A DNA stretch of 64,000 bases from Candidatus Schmidhempelia bombi str. Bimp (lineage in GTDB: Bacteria > Pseudomonadota > Gammaproteobacteria > Enterobacterales > Orbaceae), in the NCBI RefSeq assembly GCF_000471645.3, contig NZ_AWGA01000011.1:46985-110984 (forward strand), given 5' to 3'. Both the position numbers and the translations under genes were made by a program. Shown here piece after piece: positions 37,096 to 47,914 of the stretch (positions are counted from its first letter, which is position 1; each line of letters starts with the position of its first letter). Under the pieces are notes generated by a model that saw nothing but the letters and a program-made list of their open reading frames with translations, was not told where the DNA came from and made no database searches.

Positions 37096-38892
37096 ATGAA
37101 CAAAAATATCCGAAATTTTTCAATTATTGCACACATCGATCATGGTAAATCAACATTATCAGATCGTATTATTCAAATTTGCGGCGGGCTTTCTGATCGA
37201 GAGATGGAAGCACAAGTTTTAGATTCGATGGATTTAGAACGTGAACGCGGTATCACGATTAAAGCTCAAAGTGTTACGCTCAATTATCTGGCTAAAAATG
37301 GTGAAACTTATCAACTCAACTTTATTGATACGCCAGGACACGTCGACTTTTCTTATGAAGTTTCACGCTCTTTAGCGGCTTGTGAAGGTGCGTTATTAGT
37401 GGTTGATGCAGGGCAAGGTGTTGAAGCACAAACGCTAGCAAATTGCTATACCGCAATAGAAATGGATTTAGAAGTGGTTCCTGTACTGAATAAAATTGAT
37501 TTACCAGCGGCAGAGCCTGAGCGAGTATCGCAAGAAATTGAAGATATTGTTGGTATTGATGCTAGTGATGCGGTACGTTGTTCTGCGAAAACCGGTCAAG
37601 GAGTTGTAGATGTATTAGAACGACTAGTACAAGATATTCCACCGCCAGAAGGCGATCCTAATGCGCCATTGCAAGCACTTATTATTGACTCATGGTTTGA
37701 TAACTATCTTGGTGTGGTATCCCTTATCCGGATCAAAAATGGGGTTTTGCGTAAAGGGGATAAAATCAAAGTAATGAGTTCTGGTATGGTATACGGTGCT
37801 GATCGGCTAGGTATTTTCACGCCAAAACAAATAGATAAAGACATTTTACAATGTGGCGAAGTGGGCTGGTTAGTATGTGCTATTAAAGATATTCATGGCG
37901 CACCTGTTGGGGATACATTAACACTCGCACGCCAACCAGCAGAAACAGTATTGCCTGGATTTAAAAAAGTAAAACCACAAGTCTATGCTGGACTATTCCC
38001 AACCAGTTCTGATGATTATGAGGCGTTTCGTGATGCATTAGCTAAATTAAGTTTAAATGATGCTTCACTATTTTATGAGCCAGAAACATCATCGGCATTA
38101 GGCTTTGGGTTCCGTTGCGGTTTCCTCGGTTTACTGCATATGGAAATTATACAAGAACGCTTAGAAAGAGAATACAATCTTGATTTAATTACTACAGCAC
38201 CTACCGTTATTTATGAAATATTAACAACGGATAATGAAACGATATATGTTGATAGTCCTGCAAAATTACCGCCACTTAATAATATTTTAGAATTGCGAGA
38301 ACCCATTGCTGAATGTAATATTTTAGTACCACAAAATTACTTAGGAAATGTGATTACCCTATGTGTTGAAAAACGCGGCGTACAGACCAATATGGTATAT
38401 CATGGAAATCAAGTCGCTTTAACATATGAAATCCCAATGGCGGAAGTGGTTCTTGATTTCTTTGATAAATTAAAATCAACATCGCGCGGTTATGCTTCAC
38501 TCGATTATGGATTTAAACGTTTCCAAACTTCCGATATGGTAAGATTAGATGTCTTAATTAACAGTGATCGCGTTGATGCGCTTGCGATCATTACTCATCG
38601 TACTAATGCTCAATATCGTGGACGAGAATTAGTGGAAAAAATGAAAGATCTCATTCCTCGTCAACAGTTTGATATCGCAATTCAAGCGGCGATTGGTAAT
38701 CATATTATTGCTCGTTCAACGGTAAAACAATTGCGTAAAAATGTACTAGCAAAATGTTATGGTGGCGACGTTAGCCGTAAGAAAAAGCTATTACAGAAAC
38801 AAAAAGAGGGTAAGAAACGCATGAAGCAGATAGGTAATGTAGAATTGCCTCAGGAAGCGTTCTTAGCTATTCTCCATGTTGGTAAAGAATGA
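37096..38892 (+). CDS. lepA: Elongation factor 4 (LepA)
   Basis: LepA is a ribosome-associated GTPase. The 598-aa protein (E. coli 599) has G1 [10 protein letters not shown]2 RERGITI, G3 DTPGHVDF, G4 NKID and the LepA-specific C-terminal domain ([25 protein letters not shown]). It heads the lepA-lepB-rnc-era-recO cluster, as in E. coli. Confidence 0.97.
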   Translation: MNKNIRNFSIIAHIDHGKSTLSDRIIQICGGLSDREMEAQVLDSMDLERERGITIKAQSVTLNYLAKNGETYQLNFIDTPGHVDFSYEVSRSLAACEGALLVVDAGQGVEAQTLANCYTAIEMDLEVVPVLNKIDLPAAEPERVSQEIEDIVGIDASDAVRCSAKTGQGVVDVLERLVQDIPPPEGDPNAPLQALIIDSWFDNYLGVVSLIRIKNGVLRKGDKIKVMSSGMVYGADRLGIFTPKQIDKDILQCGEVGWLVCAIKDIHGAPVGDTLTLARQPAETVLPGFKKVKPQVYAGLFPTSSDDYEAFRDALAKLSLNDASLFYEPETSSALGFGFRCGFLGLLHMEIIQERLEREYNLDLITTAPTVIYEILTTDNETIYVDSPAKLPPLNNILELREPIAECNILVPQNYLGNVITLCVEKRGVQTNMVYHGNQVALTYEIPMAEVVLDFFDKLKSTSRGYASLDYGFKRFQTSDMVRLDVLINSDRVDALAIITHRTNAQYRGRELVEKMKDLIPRQQFDIAIQAAIGNHIIARSTVKQLRKNVLAKCYGGDVSRKKKLLQKQKEGKKRMKQIGNVELPQEAFLAILHVGKE

Positions 38893-38934
38893 TTACAAAT
38901 TTTGGTTTATTTATTAAAAAATAGAGGATAAACA

Positions 38935-39930
38935 ATGGCCGGAATGTTTGCCATTTTATTAACGAGTGCCGTTTTTTTGACGGGAATTCTGTGGGTGCTT
39001 GATAAACTCGTATGGGCGCCAGCCAGATTGCGTAAAGTTGAAGCACTACGTCAACAGACAGACGGGAAAATTGATGGTAATGTGCTTGCTGAGGTGGCCA
39101 AACCTAAAGCTTGGATTGAAGCGCTAACGTCATTATTCCCTGTATTGTTTGTGGTATTTTTTGTACGATCATTTATTTATGAACCGTTTCAAATTCCGTC
39201 TGGTTCCATGATGCCGACGTTATTAGTTGGTGATTTTATTGTGGTTGAAAAATACGCTTATGGGCTTAAAAATCCCATTACGAATTCAACGATAATTCCT
39301 ATTAGTAAACCGGCTCGTGGTGATGTGGTGGTATTTAAATATCCGAAGAATACAAGACTTGATTTTATAAAACGAGTGGTAGGCTTACCTGGTGATAAAA
39401 TCATTTATAGTTCACAAGCAAAGACATTAACTATTTATCCAGCCTGTAAGGATGAGCCATCTAAATGTAAAACAGAGCAACTCACCGCGATAGATTTACA
39501 TTATTCACCTATAAGAACCAGCGAATGGAAACAAGTTTTCACGAGAGATAAAAGTGGCTTTTATACACAGCAACAGTATCAGGAAAAAAAAGCTGAATTT
39601 GGTCCTGATGCGGAAGTTTTTGATATAAATACGCGTGAAGAAATATTAGGTAATGAAAAACATAACATATTAACATTACCAATGACACTTTATACTGGTG
39701 AAGATTTTTATAAACAAAAAGATCAACCTGCGGGACAATGGGTTGTACCTGAAGGCTATTATTTTGTTATGGGAGATAATCGTGATAATAGTGAAGATAG
39801 CCGTTTTTGGGGATTTGTTCCAGAAAAAAACATAGTAGGTCGAGCGGTAGCAATTTGGTTAAGTTTTGAAAAACAACCGAATGAGTGGCCAACTGGGATC
39901 CGTTTTAGCCATATAGGTCGTATTGATTAA
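38935..39930 (+). CDS. lepB: Signal peptidase I
   Basis: LepB removes signal peptides from Sec and Tat substrates at the inner membrane. The 331-aa protein has two N-terminal membrane segments (3-25 and about 62-80). The catalytic Ser lies in [11 protein letters not shown] (S91), the general base in [12 protein letters not shown] (K146), and box E is [23 protein letters not shown] precedes the ATG. Confidence 0.96.
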   Translation: MAGMFAILLTSAVFLTGILWVLDKLVWAPARLRKVEALRQQTDGKIDGNVLAEVAKPKAWIEALTSLFPVLFVVFFVRSFIYEPFQIPSGSMMPTLLVGDFIVVEKYAYGLKNPITNSTIIPISKPARGDVVVFKYPKNTRLDFIKRVVGLPGDKIIYSSQAKTLTIYPACKDEPSKCKTEQLTAIDLHYSPIRTSEWKQVFTRDKSGFYTQQQYQEKKAEFGPDAEVFDINTREEILGNEKHNILTLPMTLYTGEDFYKQKDQPAGQWVVPEGYYFVMGDNRDNSEDSRFWGFVPEKNIVGRAVAIWLSFEKQPNEWPTGIRFSHIGRID

Positions 39931-39950
39931 GAGTATTATAAAGAGGAATT

Positions 39951-40637
39951 ATGGTAACAGCAGTAACAATGCCACGTTTACAAAAGCAGTTGGGGTATAC
40001 ATTTTCTGATGCGGCATTGTTAAAACAAGCCCTAACACACCGTAGTGCAGATAAAATGCATAATGAACGGTTAGAATTTTTAGGCGATTCTATTTTAAGC
40101 TTTGTTATAGCAAAAGAGTTATATAAACGTTTTCCTAACGTTGCAGAAGGTGATTTAAGCCAAATGCGTTCAACATTAGTTTGTGGTCAAACTTTAGCAG
40201 AAATAGGTAAAGCGTTTCAACTAAGTGATAATTTAATCTTAGGTCAAGGTGAACTTAAAAGCGGTGGTTATCGGCGAGATACGACCATTTCAGATGCAGT
40301 TGAAGCGGTGATTGGTGCCATTTATTTAGATAGTCAATGTTTTGCTACCATTGAACAATTAATTTTATCATGGTATCACTCTCGTTTGACACTTATTCAG
40401 CCTGGCAATAAACAAAAAGATCCAAAAACTCGTCTGCAAGAATATTTACAAGGTAAACATCTGGCACGACCTACTTACATTATTCTCGAAGTTAAAGGGA
40501 ATGATCATGAACAAATTTTTATTGTGCAATGTAAATTAGATCATGTGGATGCGGAATTTATTGGTGAAGGTGCTAGTCGACGTAAGGCAGAACAAGCAGC
40601 AGCAGAACAAGCAATTACAATGCTAGGAATAAAATAA
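39951..40637 (+). CDS. rnc: Ribonuclease III
   Basis: Ribonuclease III cuts double-stranded RNA in rRNA processing and mRNA control. The 228-aa protein has the signature [11 protein letters not shown] with E42 and D46, the second metal-binding cluster ([15 protein letters not shown]), and a C-terminal dsRNA-binding domain ([34 protein letters not shown]). Its start follows GAGGAATT and era begins 2 bases after the stop. Confidence 0.97.
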   Translation: MVTAVTMPRLQKQLGYTFSDAALLKQALTHRSADKMHNERLEFLGDSILSFVIAKELYKRFPNVAEGDLSQMRSTLVCGQTLAEIGKAFQLSDNLILGQGELKSGGYRRDTTISDAVEAVIGAIYLDSQCFATIEQLILSWYHSRLTLIQPGNKQKDPKTRLQEYLQGKHLARPTYIILEVKGNDHEQIFIVQCKLDHVDAEFIGEGASRRKAEQAAAEQAITMLGIK

Positions 40638-40639
40638 TC

Positions 40640-41548
40640 ATGGATAAAAATCAGGAACAGTACTGTGGCTTTGTTGCCATTGTTGGTAGACCTAATGTTG
40701 GTAAATCTACCCTGCTCAACCAATTACTCGGTCAAAAGGTTTCAATTACATCGAGAAAACCGCAAACAACTCGCCATCGTATTATGGGGATAGATACGGT
40801 AGATAACTACCAAATTATTTATGTCGATACACCTGGATTACATATAGAGGAAAAGCGCGCCATTAACCGTTTAATGAATCGGGCAGCGAGTAGTTCAATT
40901 GGTGATGTTGAATTAATTATCTTTGTAATTGAAGGAACACATTGGAATGATGACGATGAAATGGTATTAAATAAACTTAAATCAGTTAATATTCCAGTAC
41001 TATTGGCAATCAATAAAATTGATAATGTAACCGATAAATCCATTTTATTACCGCATATTGCGCAGTTGAGTCAAAAAATGAATTTTATTGATGTTGTACC
41101 AATTTGTGCCGAAACGGGAGAAGGGGTAAATACGATTGCGAATATTGTAAAAAAATATATTCCAAAAGGGCAGCACCATTTTCCTGAAGAATATATTACT
41201 GATCGATCACAACGCTTTATGGCATCAGAAATTATTCGTGAAAAATTAATGCGTTTCTTAGGAGAGGAATTACCTTACTCAGTTACCGTTGAAATTGAAC
41301 AATTTGTTAGGAATGAGCGCGGCGGTCTTAATATTAATGGCTTAATCTTGGTCGAACGTGAAGGTCAGAAAAAGATGGTTATTGGTAATCAAGGTCAAAA
41401 AATCAAGCAAATTGGTATTGAAGCGCGTAGAGATATGCAAGATTTATTTGAAAGTAAGGTACACCTAGAATTATGGGTGAAAGTAAAAGCTGGTTGGGCT
41501 GATGATGAGCGAGCGTTACGCAGTTTAGGTTATATCGATGATCTTTAA
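40640..41548 (+). CDS. era: GTPase Era
   Basis: Era is the GTPase that assists 16S rRNA maturation and 30S assembly. The 302-aa protein has G1 GRPNVGKS (16-23), the [12 protein letters not shown] switch, DTPGLH, NKID and a C-terminal KH domain ([20 protein letters not shown]). It is coupled with rnc, as is usual. Confidence 0.97.
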   Translation: MDKNQEQYCGFVAIVGRPNVGKSTLLNQLLGQKVSITSRKPQTTRHRIMGIDTVDNYQIIYVDTPGLHIEEKRAINRLMNRAASSSIGDVELIIFVIEGTHWNDDDEMVLNKLKSVNIPVLLAINKIDNVTDKSILLPHIAQLSQKMNFIDVVPICAETGEGVNTIANIVKKYIPKGQHHFPEEYITDRSQRFMASEIIREKLMRFLGEELPYSVTVEIEQFVRNERGGLNINGLILVEREGQKKMVIGNQGQKIKQIGIEARRDMQDLFESKVHLELWVKVKAGWADDERALRSLGYIDDL

Positions 41549-41572
41549 CCATAACGAAAAGTAGATGCCGAT

Positions 41573-42271
41573 ATGGGAAGTAATTGGCAACGTGCATTTG
41601 TTTTACATAGCCGTCCGTATAGTGAAACAAGTCTACTCATTGATTTTTTTGTTGAAACTAAAGGGCGAGTCACCATTATTGCTAAAGGTGCTCGCCGTAA
41701 ACGTTCGGCTCAAAAAGGAATACTGCAACCTTTTACTCCCCTTATCATCCAGTATAGTGGCAATAGTCACATAAAAACATTAAAACATGTAGAGGCAATT
41801 TCACTCACTTTACCATTAAGCCGTTATTATCTGTATAGCGCTTTTTATGTGAATGAATTGATTCAACGAGTTGTGATGGCTGAATCTGATACCATTCAGT
41901 TATTTAGGGCATATCTAGACTGTTTACAACACCTAGCTTGTCAACATCATTCCCCTGAATATGCACTACGACATTTTGAACTTTGTCTATTGGAATATTT
42001 AGGTTATCAAATTGATTTTGAACATTGCTACGCGACAGGTGATGCTATTATCAGTTCAATGACTTATCAATTTCACCCTGAAAAAGGCTTTATCGCTAGT
42101 GTATTAAATAACAGTAATACTTTCAAAGGGCAAGAGATTCAAGCGTTAGCCAAACGTCATTTTGCAAATATACCGATATTAAACATGGCGAAACGATTTA
42201 CACGTATGGCACTTAAGCCTTATGTTGGCTCTCAACCGTTTAAGAGTCGAGAGCTATTTAGGACTAAATAG
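41573..42271 (+). CDS. recO: DNA repair protein RecO
   Basis: RecO loads RecA on SSB-coated single-stranded DNA together with RecR. The 232-aa protein has the N-terminal OB fold (WQRAFVLHSRPYSETSLLID, KGARRKRSAQKG) and the helical C-terminal domain (FELCLLEYLGYQIDFEHC). The zinc-finger cysteines of some RecO proteins are not evident. pdxJ and acpS, which follow in E. coli, are missing; mlaA converges 8 bases beyond. Confidence 0.93.
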   Translation: MGSNWQRAFVLHSRPYSETSLLIDFFVETKGRVTIIAKGARRKRSAQKGILQPFTPLIIQYSGNSHIKTLKHVEAISLTLPLSRYYLYSAFYVNELIQRVVMAESDTIQLFRAYLDCLQHLACQHHSPEYALRHFELCLLEYLGYQIDFEHCYATGDAIISSMTYQFHPEKGFIASVLNNSNTFKGQEIQALAKRHFANIPILNMAKRFTRMALKPYVGSQPFKSRELFRTK

Positions 42272-42279
42272 AACGCATA

Positions 42280-43038
42280 CTATTCGTCATCAATATCATC
42301 AAGATAGTTATCAATCGCTTTTGAACGTTGTTGTTCTCTTGACGTATCGATATTACCATCAGTTGCAAGAAAGTCTTTACGTTGAAAATAAGCCGCGCGC
42401 ATAAAAGTATAAGGGTCATCGCTATTTTTTAACATATTATCGACATCAAGCAGTTGTGATCTTGCTTCTAAACCATCAAATAACCAACGGGCAATATTAA
42501 GTTCAGTGGTCAGTAAACTGAGAGGAGGATAAATATGATCGATAAGATCGCCGCCATCTTCTCGTAGTGTCGCTGGCCCGTAAAAAGGTAATACGACATA
42601 AGGACCATAACCAACATCATAATGTCCAAGAACATTACCAAAACTGCGATTAGTTGTCTTTTGCAATTGTGGATCAGACAGACTAGCCACGTCAAAAATA
42701 CCACCTATGCCAAATAGGGTATTTAAAAAGAAACGTGTAAAATGAATGGCCGCTTTTTTTCCTTCACCTTGTAATAAATAATTGACCATTGACGCTGGCT
42801 CACTAATATTTGTTGATACATTCACTAAAGTTTGACGAATTGGTTTCGGTACATAGTCACGCCAAAAAACAGCAGTAGGTCTTACAATATAGGGATCTAA
42901 TACATGATAGTTGAAATTAAACATAGCACGATTAAAGCCTTCAGCTGGATCCGTATAGGTATTGGTTTCAGGATTATAGCTTGCGCATCCAGTTAATACG
43001 GTTAAGGATAGCAACAAACAAAAAATCAACTTTTTCAT
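42280..43038 (-). CDS. mlaA: Intermembrane phospholipid transport lipoprotein MlaA (VacJ)
   Basis: MlaA removes mislocalised phospholipids from the outer leaflet of the outer membrane and passes them to MlaC. The 252-aa protein has a lipoprotein signal (LSLTVLTGC) and the family blocks DPAEGFNRAMFNFNYHVLD, VNYLLQGEGKKAAIHFTRF, LNTLFGIGGIFDVAS and GYGPYVVLPFYGPATLR. It is encoded alone. The C-terminal acidic tail is low-complexity. Confidence 0.95.
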   Translation of the reverse strand: MKKLIFCLLLSLTVLTGCASYNPETNTYTDPAEGFNRAMFNFNYHVLDPYIVRPTAVFWRDYVPKPIRQTLVNVSTNISEPASMVNYLLQGEGKKAAIHFTRFFLNTLFGIGGIFDVASLSDPQLQKTTNRSFGNVLGHYDVGYGPYVVLPFYGPATLREDGGDLIDHIYPPLSLLTTELNIARWLFDGLEARSQLLDVDNMLKNSDDPYTFMRAAYFQRKDFLATDGNIDTSREQQRSKAIDNYLDDIDDE

Positions 43039-43147
43039 AGATGAATTAAATTATAATTGTATATGATTTGTTCAAAAAGGTGGTTAATTGTATCAGATAT
43101 TTTGAAAAAAATATTAAAACGATTTACAATTTGTTTATTAAAGTTTG

Positions 43148-43222
43148 GTCTCCATAGTTAAATGGATATAACGAGCCCCTCCTAAGGGCTAGTTACAGGT
43201 TCGATTCCTGTTGGGGACGCCA
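43148..43222 (+). tRNA. tRNA-Arg (CCT)
   Basis: A 75-base cloverleaf with acceptor GTCTCCA/TGGGGAC (one T-G pair), anticodon loop CTCCTAA giving anticodon CCT, T-arm CAGGTTCGATTCCTG and encoded CCA. The sequence is close to E. coli argW, a frequent phage integration site. Confidence 0.96.
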
Positions 43223-44037
43223 TTATAATCACGATCAAAAACAATGTTCAATGATTAAACTGTCGCAATCGCTGGCATTTATAAAATTTTGTCATGCGTT
43301 AATACGATTTTAAATGATTAATAATAGCAAACTTGTAACGGTATATTTACAATATAGTTTAGAACCGACGCCTAAAATACCGTAGCACCATACTATCTAT
43401 AAATGCTATTGACTAATCTAAATCTAAAATTAAATCTTACACAAGCACCCCGATTTTCAATCGTTTGTATTTATATATTAACCATCCAGTTACTATTACA
43501 AAATTCAAATATCGAGACATATTCCATCTTTATTTTAATGGCATTGATCATAATCAAACACTTTTTTGATTTATTCTTATCGTTCTTCAAAAATTTTTGT
43601 ATTAATTTTAATAGTTACTCTTTAATATTATTTATTTTTTGCTCCTTTTTGGGAATTATTCATTTTGTTTACCTTCTATTATTGATTAAAGTACACATTA
43701 TTAATGTCATGAAGTCATGAATGAATTATAGTAAATATTTATTTAGATAAAATATCGAATACACGCTTTGCAATGTTATTATCAATTGATAAGGTTATTC
43801 ATCGCTTGAAAATTAACTAAATTAATTCACCATTTAATTAACAGTGATAATTTAAGCAACTAACCATTTATTATTTTTTATTATAAACTTTCATTCATAA
43901 TAGTTGCTTTTAAATTAATTATTTAGCATACTTAGAATAGGTTTATCGCGATATTAATAGTTAGCTATTTATTGAAATAACCACAAAATAGGATCGTATA
44001 GAACGAATCAATTATAATTGAGTTTAAAGGAGATAAA
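43223..44037. other. AT-rich region after tRNA-Arg
   Basis: About 815 bases follow the tRNA. They contain one open frame, 43403-43720, that would encode 105 aa with three hydrophobic stretches (SIVCIYILTIQLLL, IFILMALIIIKHFF, FIFCSFLGIIHFVYLLLL). It has no visible ribosome binding site and a biased composition, so I do not call it a gene with confidence. No integrase or phage trace is seen. The final 60 bases carry the promoter region of the DUF3597 gene. Confidence 0.5.
43403..43720 (+). CDS. Doubtful 105-aa hydrophobic ORF
   Basis: The frame would encode three possible membrane helices and no soluble domain. No ribosome binding site is seen, the DNA is AT-rich, and hydrophobic ORFs arise easily in such sequence. 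It could be a lineage-specific membrane protein, or chance. Confidence 0.25.
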   Translation: MLLTNLNLKLNLTQAPRFSIVCIYILTIQLLLQNSNIETYSIFILMALIIIKHFFDLFLSFFKNFCINFNSYSLILFIFCSFLGIIHFVYLLLLIKVHIINVMKS

Positions 44038-44478
44038 ATGTCTATTTTCAAAAATATTATGTCAAAAATTTTCCCATCTGCATTTGCATCTGAAACCGAT
44101 CATAAAGAACAAGCGGATAAAATAAATGATAAAAACGTTACTTCAGATACAACGCATGAAGAAAATTCAGCTTCTCAACCACAAGAGACGACCCAAGCGA
44201 CAACAGCCCCGGCTACTAATAAAGTTGATGTCGTCGCTATCTTAGAAGAAATGCAGAAGAAATATCCTGAAAAATTGAACTGGCATACTTCTATTGTTGA
44301 TTTAATGAAATTATTAGGCTTAGATAGCAGCCTTAATGCGCGTAAACAACTTGCTCAAGAATTGAGTTATACTGGCGATATGAATGATAGTGCAGCGATG
44401 AATATTTGGTTACACAAAGAAATTATGCGTAAAATTGCTGAAAATGGTGGTGTCCTGCCAGAAAGCATTAAACATTAA
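44038..44478 (+). CDS. DUF3597 family protein
   Basis: This 146-aa protein has a short N-terminal segment (MSIFKNIMSKIFPSAFA), a Thr/Ala/Gln-rich linker (about 20-60) and the DUF3597 domain: VDVVAILEEMQKKYPEKLNW, TSIVDLMKLLGLDSSLNARK, ELSYTGDMNDSAAMNIWLHK. The domain resembles small LysM-adjacent stress proteins in other Proteobacteria, but the function is unknown. A strong AAAGGAGAT ribosome binding site and a good terminator suggest high, independent expression. Confidence 0.88.
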   Translation: MSIFKNIMSKIFPSAFASETDHKEQADKINDKNVTSDTTHEENSASQPQETTQATTAPATNKVDVVAILEEMQKKYPEKLNWHTSIVDLMKLLGLDSSLNARKQLAQELSYTGDMNDSAAMNIWLHKEIMRKIAENGGVLPESIKH

Positions 44479-44505
44479 TTCTTGTCCCATTTTTAACGGA
44501 TAATT

Positions 44506-44546
44506 AAAACAACTTGCTTCAATATTAAAGCAAGTTGTTTTTTTAT
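44506..44546 (+). terminator. Terminator after the DUF3597 gene
   Basis: A perfect 14-bp stem, AAAACAACTTGCTT (44506-44519) with its complement (44528-44541), is followed by T residues. Confidence 0.9.
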
Positions 44547-44686
44547 ATTCACTATAAAACGACACCAAGTTTTACAGTACTTAAACATTAATATCTATTT
44601 ATACCAATATGTTTGTAGATATTAATATCCTACGGTTATTACCATAATAAAGATTGAGAATAGTTTTTCTATTAGTGTAAGTAAAA

Positions 44687-44845
44687 ATGAAAATTGATGA
44701 TTTAGAATTAACTCATGCTGAACAGCAGAAAGCAGTAGAAGAGATACAAAAACTCATGGCAAAAGGGATAAGTTGTCCTGAAGCGATTATTCAAGTTTCT
44801 GAGATGATTAGACAACAACATCAGGAAAATATTCTTGCCGATTAA
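44687..44845 (+). CDS. yoaH: UPF0181 protein YoaH
   Basis: This 52-aa protein matches the YoaH family: [20 protein letters not shown] (E. coli [20 protein letters not shown]), followed by S-x-x-x-AI and a short acidic tail. The function is unknown. The ribosome binding site is weak. The small size and full family match argue for a real gene upstream of cspE. Confidence 0.85.
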   Translation: MKIDDLELTHAEQQKAVEEIQKLMAKGISCPEAIIQVSEMIRQQHQENILAD

Positions 44846-45131
44846 CTTTTTCATTACATATTTTAAGGTTATTTTTAATAAATGTGATTTATATCGTAAA
44901 ATTTTGTAATAATTCCTTGCTTTAATCGGCATTATATGAGCTAATAGAAGTCGGACATAAATCCAGTTTTACTTTTTATAGCATTAGAGTATAAGTAGTA
45001 TCTTGTTTATTTAGAATCTTTGATTTTAGCTTTAACAAATTCTCTTCTTGGATGTTTGTATAAGATGTACAGCTGATATTATGGCCAAGAGAGCCTTTGG
45101 GCTAACATTAATTTTTGTAGGATATTTTGTA

Positions 45132-45341
45132 ATGACTAAAAAAACTGGCCATGTTAAATGGTTCAATGAGAGCAAGGGTTTTGGATTTATCACTCCAGTA
45201 GATGGAAGCAAAGATGTATTCGTACATTTTTCTGCGATTTCAGGAGATGGATTTAAAACTTTAGCAGAAGGTCAGCAAGTTGAGTTCGCTATCCAAGATA
45301 GTCCTCGCGGTCCAGCTGCTGCGGAAGTTGTTGTCATTTAA
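45132..45341 (+). CDS. cspE: Cold-shock protein, CspE/CspC type
   Basis: This single-domain RNA chaperone of 69 aa has RNP1 KGFGFITP and RNP2 VFVHFSAI and closely matches E. coli CspE ([28 protein letters not shown]). I chose ATG 45132; the longer in-frame start at 45048 is not family-like. Nearly 290 bases of leader separate it from yoaH, including a small AGCC-TTTG-GGCT hairpin near 45090, typical of a structured cold-shock 5' region. CspC is the alternative name. Confidence 0.92.
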   Translation: MTKKTGHVKWFNESKGFGFITPVDGSKDVFVHFSAISGDGFKTLAEGQQVEFAIQDSPRGPAAAEVVVI

Positions 45342-45361
45342 GTGTCAACCGAATTGTTTAG

Positions 45362-45387
45362 AAACCCGCTTAGTGCGGGTTTTTTTA
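45362..45387 (+). terminator. Terminator after cspE
   Basis: Stem AAACCCGC/GCGGGTTT with a 5-base loop, followed by T residues, 20 bases after the stop. Confidence 0.92.
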
Positions 45388-45480
45388 TACCCGATCGTTA
45401 ACTAAATTTATTATGTAAACTATTTTATTTTTATTTGATTAACATATAATAAGATCTTTTTATTTAATGGAATAGTATGC

Positions 45481-46341
45481 ATGCCTTATTTAGTTATTGT
45501 GACATTAATTTGGTCTTTTTCTTTTAGTTTTATTGGTCATTATCTTAGTCATCAAATAGACAATTGGTTTGCCGTTTTTTTTCGTATTTTACTCGCTTTT
45601 ATTGTTTTTCTGCCATTTTTGCACAAAAAAAACATGACAATGAAGCCAATATTATTATTAATGGGAGTGGGAACCCTACAATTAGGCATAATGTACATAT
45701 TTTATTACCAATCTTTCCTTTACATCTCTATTCCAGAAATCCTACTTTTTACAACAATAACGCCAATTTATGTGACGCTATTTTATGATTTATTAAAAAA
45801 ACAACCGTTAAAATTAACCTATTTATTGACAGCAGTATTATCAGTAATTGGAACGGTCGTTATCCGTTATAATAAAATTGAATCACAATTTATTATTGGA
45901 TTTTTACTTATTCAAGGTGCGAACATTTGCTTTGCGTTAGGGCAAGTTGGTTATAAACGGTTTATGGAAATCTATCCAATGCCTCAAATCAATGCTTTTG
46001 CTTGGGTCTATGCGGGAGCAGCAGTAACCGCTGCTATTTGTTATTTATTATTTGGTAATGTTAATAAGTTACCTACAACCAATCTGCAATGGATAGTGCT
46101 TGTTTGGTTAGGTATTATTGCGTCAGGATTATGTTATTTCTTATGGAATTATGGTGCAACCAAAGTTGACTCGGGAACGTTAGCCATTATGAATAACGTT
46201 GTGATACCTTTAGGAATATTGGTTAATGTTATTTTTTGGAAACAAAATGTTGATTGGCTACGCTTTATTTCAGGTTCAGCCATTATTATCTTAGCATTAT
46301 GGGTGCATCATCGTTGGATTGTTAGTCAAGATAAGCTATAA
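45481..46341 (+). CDS. EamA/DMT family transporter
   Basis: This 286-aa inner-membrane permease of the drug/metabolite transporter superfamily has ten hydrophobic segments in two EamA repeats (residues about 5-130 and 140-275). TTITPIYVTLFYDLLKK, at the end of the first repeat, and IMNNVVIPLGILVNVIFWK, near the end of the second, are typical. No substrate can be assigned from sequence; it resembles the carboxylate/amino-acid branch. Confidence 0.85.
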   Translation: MPYLVIVTLIWSFSFSFIGHYLSHQIDNWFAVFFRILLAFIVFLPFLHKKNMTMKPILLLMGVGTLQLGIMYIFYYQSFLYISIPEILLFTTITPIYVTLFYDLLKKQPLKLTYLLTAVLSVIGTVVIRYNKIESQFIIGFLLIQGANICFALGQVGYKRFMEIYPMPQINAFAWVYAGAAVTAAICYLLFGNVNKLPTTNLQWIVLVWLGIIASGLCYFLWNYGATKVDSGTLAIMNNVVIPLGILVNVIFWKQNVDWLRFISGSAIIILALWVHHRWIVSQDKL

Positions 46342-46538
46342 TTACGCGCTATTTTTTACAGTCATAAAAAAGGTCATATTTTATTAAAATATGACCAATA
46401 AAAGGTTAAAATGAAAAAATAATGCAGTGGCATTAATTAAGACACAATTAAATCGAATAAGTTCCATAACGATGTAAAAGATAGCAAAAAAATTAAAATT
46501 ATTTTTTAACTCTCTGAATGCAATATAAGGTTTTCTTG

Positions 46539-47684
46539 ATGTACTGCGATTATTTTTCATCCCAAAAGTGTTTATCATGTAATTGGTTGAATAAACCATA
46601 TTCACAACAATTAATGGATAAGCAACAAACATTCAGCCAACTATTGCAACCTTTTCAGCCAATAGCTATTTTACCACCTATTGCAAGTCATGAAGTAGAT
46701 TTTAGAAATAAAGCTAAAATGGCGGTATTAGGTACCGTTGAGAAGCCGATTTTAGGTATTTTGAACCATAACCAGCAACCAATTGATCTTAGTCATTGTC
46801 CTTTATATCCAACACAATTACAGCAAGCTTTAACCAAATTAAAGCATTTTATTTCATCAATTGGACTCGTCCCATATAATATTAAAAAGAGACGTGGAGA
46901 GTTAAAATTTATTATTTTAACTTTACATGATAATCAACTTATGTTGCGATTTGTACTACGATCGAAGGCAATGATAGATCGACTTCGCGTATCGTTAAAT
47001 AAACTTTATGCCTCTCTTCCAAACTTAGCCATTATTTCGGTTAATATTCAACCACTCCATGCCGCCATTCTTGAAGGTGAAGAAGAAATCGTTTTATCTG
47101 ATAATGACGTGTTAGCGGTTAACCTTAATCATGTGCCACTGTTTATTCGTCCACAAAGTTTCTTTCAAACTAATACCGAGATAGCTAGACAGCTCTATCA
47201 AACTGCCACTGATTGGGTTAATCAGTTAACTAAAAATAAGCAAAAAGCAATTAATCATATCTGGGATCTATTTTGTGGTGTAGGTGGATTTGGTTTACAT
47301 TGTACTAATCATTCAATTAGGCTTACAGGTATTGAAATTAATGAACAGGCTATCGCTTGTGCCAAACAATCTGCTGACTTAATGCAATTACCTAAACCGG
47401 ATTTCAGGGCGTATGATTCAACGCAATTTGCTTTAGCTCAAGCAGACATTCCTGACTTAGTATTAGTTAATCCCCCAAGGAGAGGGCTTGGCAAATGTTT
47501 AGCTAACTATTTACATACATTAAAACCCCATTATATTTTATATTCAAGTTGTAACTTATCTACACAATTAAGTGATTTAGCTCTATTACCAAATTACCAG
47601 ATAGTTAAAGCACAATTATTTGACATGTTTCCGCATACCGCCCATATGGAAACGATGTTGTTATTACAGCATATAGAAAATTAG
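46539..47684 (+). CDS. rlmC: 23S rRNA (uracil(747)-C(5))-methyltransferase RlmC
   Basis: RlmC methylates U747 of 23S rRNA with SAM and carries a 4Fe-4S cluster. From ATG 46539 the protein is 381 aa and begins MYCDYFSSQKCLSCNW, placing cluster ligands C3, C11 and C14 exactly as in E. coli, with C87 (HCPLY) as the fourth. The SAM site is WDLFCGVGGFGLHC, the catalytic motif VNPPRRGLGK and the nucleophile YSSCN. An upstream in-frame ATG (46518) would add seven unrelated residues. Confidence 0.95.
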   Translation: MYCDYFSSQKCLSCNWLNKPYSQQLMDKQQTFSQLLQPFQPIAILPPIASHEVDFRNKAKMAVLGTVEKPILGILNHNQQPIDLSHCPLYPTQLQQALTKLKHFISSIGLVPYNIKKRRGELKFIILTLHDNQLMLRFVLRSKAMIDRLRVSLNKLYASLPNLAIISVNIQPLHAAILEGEEEIVLSDNDVLAVNLNHVPLFIRPQSFFQTNTEIARQLYQTATDWVNQLTKNKQKAINHIWDLFCGVGGFGLHCTNHSIRLTGIEINEQAIACAKQSADLMQLPKPDFRAYDSTQFALAQADIPDLVLVNPPRRGLGKCLANYLHTLKPHYILYSSCNLSTQLSDLALLPNYQIVKAQLFDMFPHTAHMETMLLLQHIEN

Positions 47685-47914
47685 GTAAAGTATTAAGCTA
47701 TTCTTAGGGTCGTATAACAGGTAATTGTTTAAACAAGCGAAGTGACATTTTTATTTAAGCATTGTTTTTGAAAAATACGTGCAATGTCATTACCGATTTA
47801 ATTAAGCTTATCTGTAGCAAGCTAACATTATTTTATGAATAAATTAAATATTGATGATTTATAGAATATGTTATTATTTAGTTATAAAAATGTTGGTTTT
47901 TTTTGGAGGGTATC

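Noticed and set aside
45048..45131. N-terminal extension of the cold-shock gene
   Set aside because: The frame is open but unlike any Csp protein; ATG 45132 gives the normal 69-residue length.
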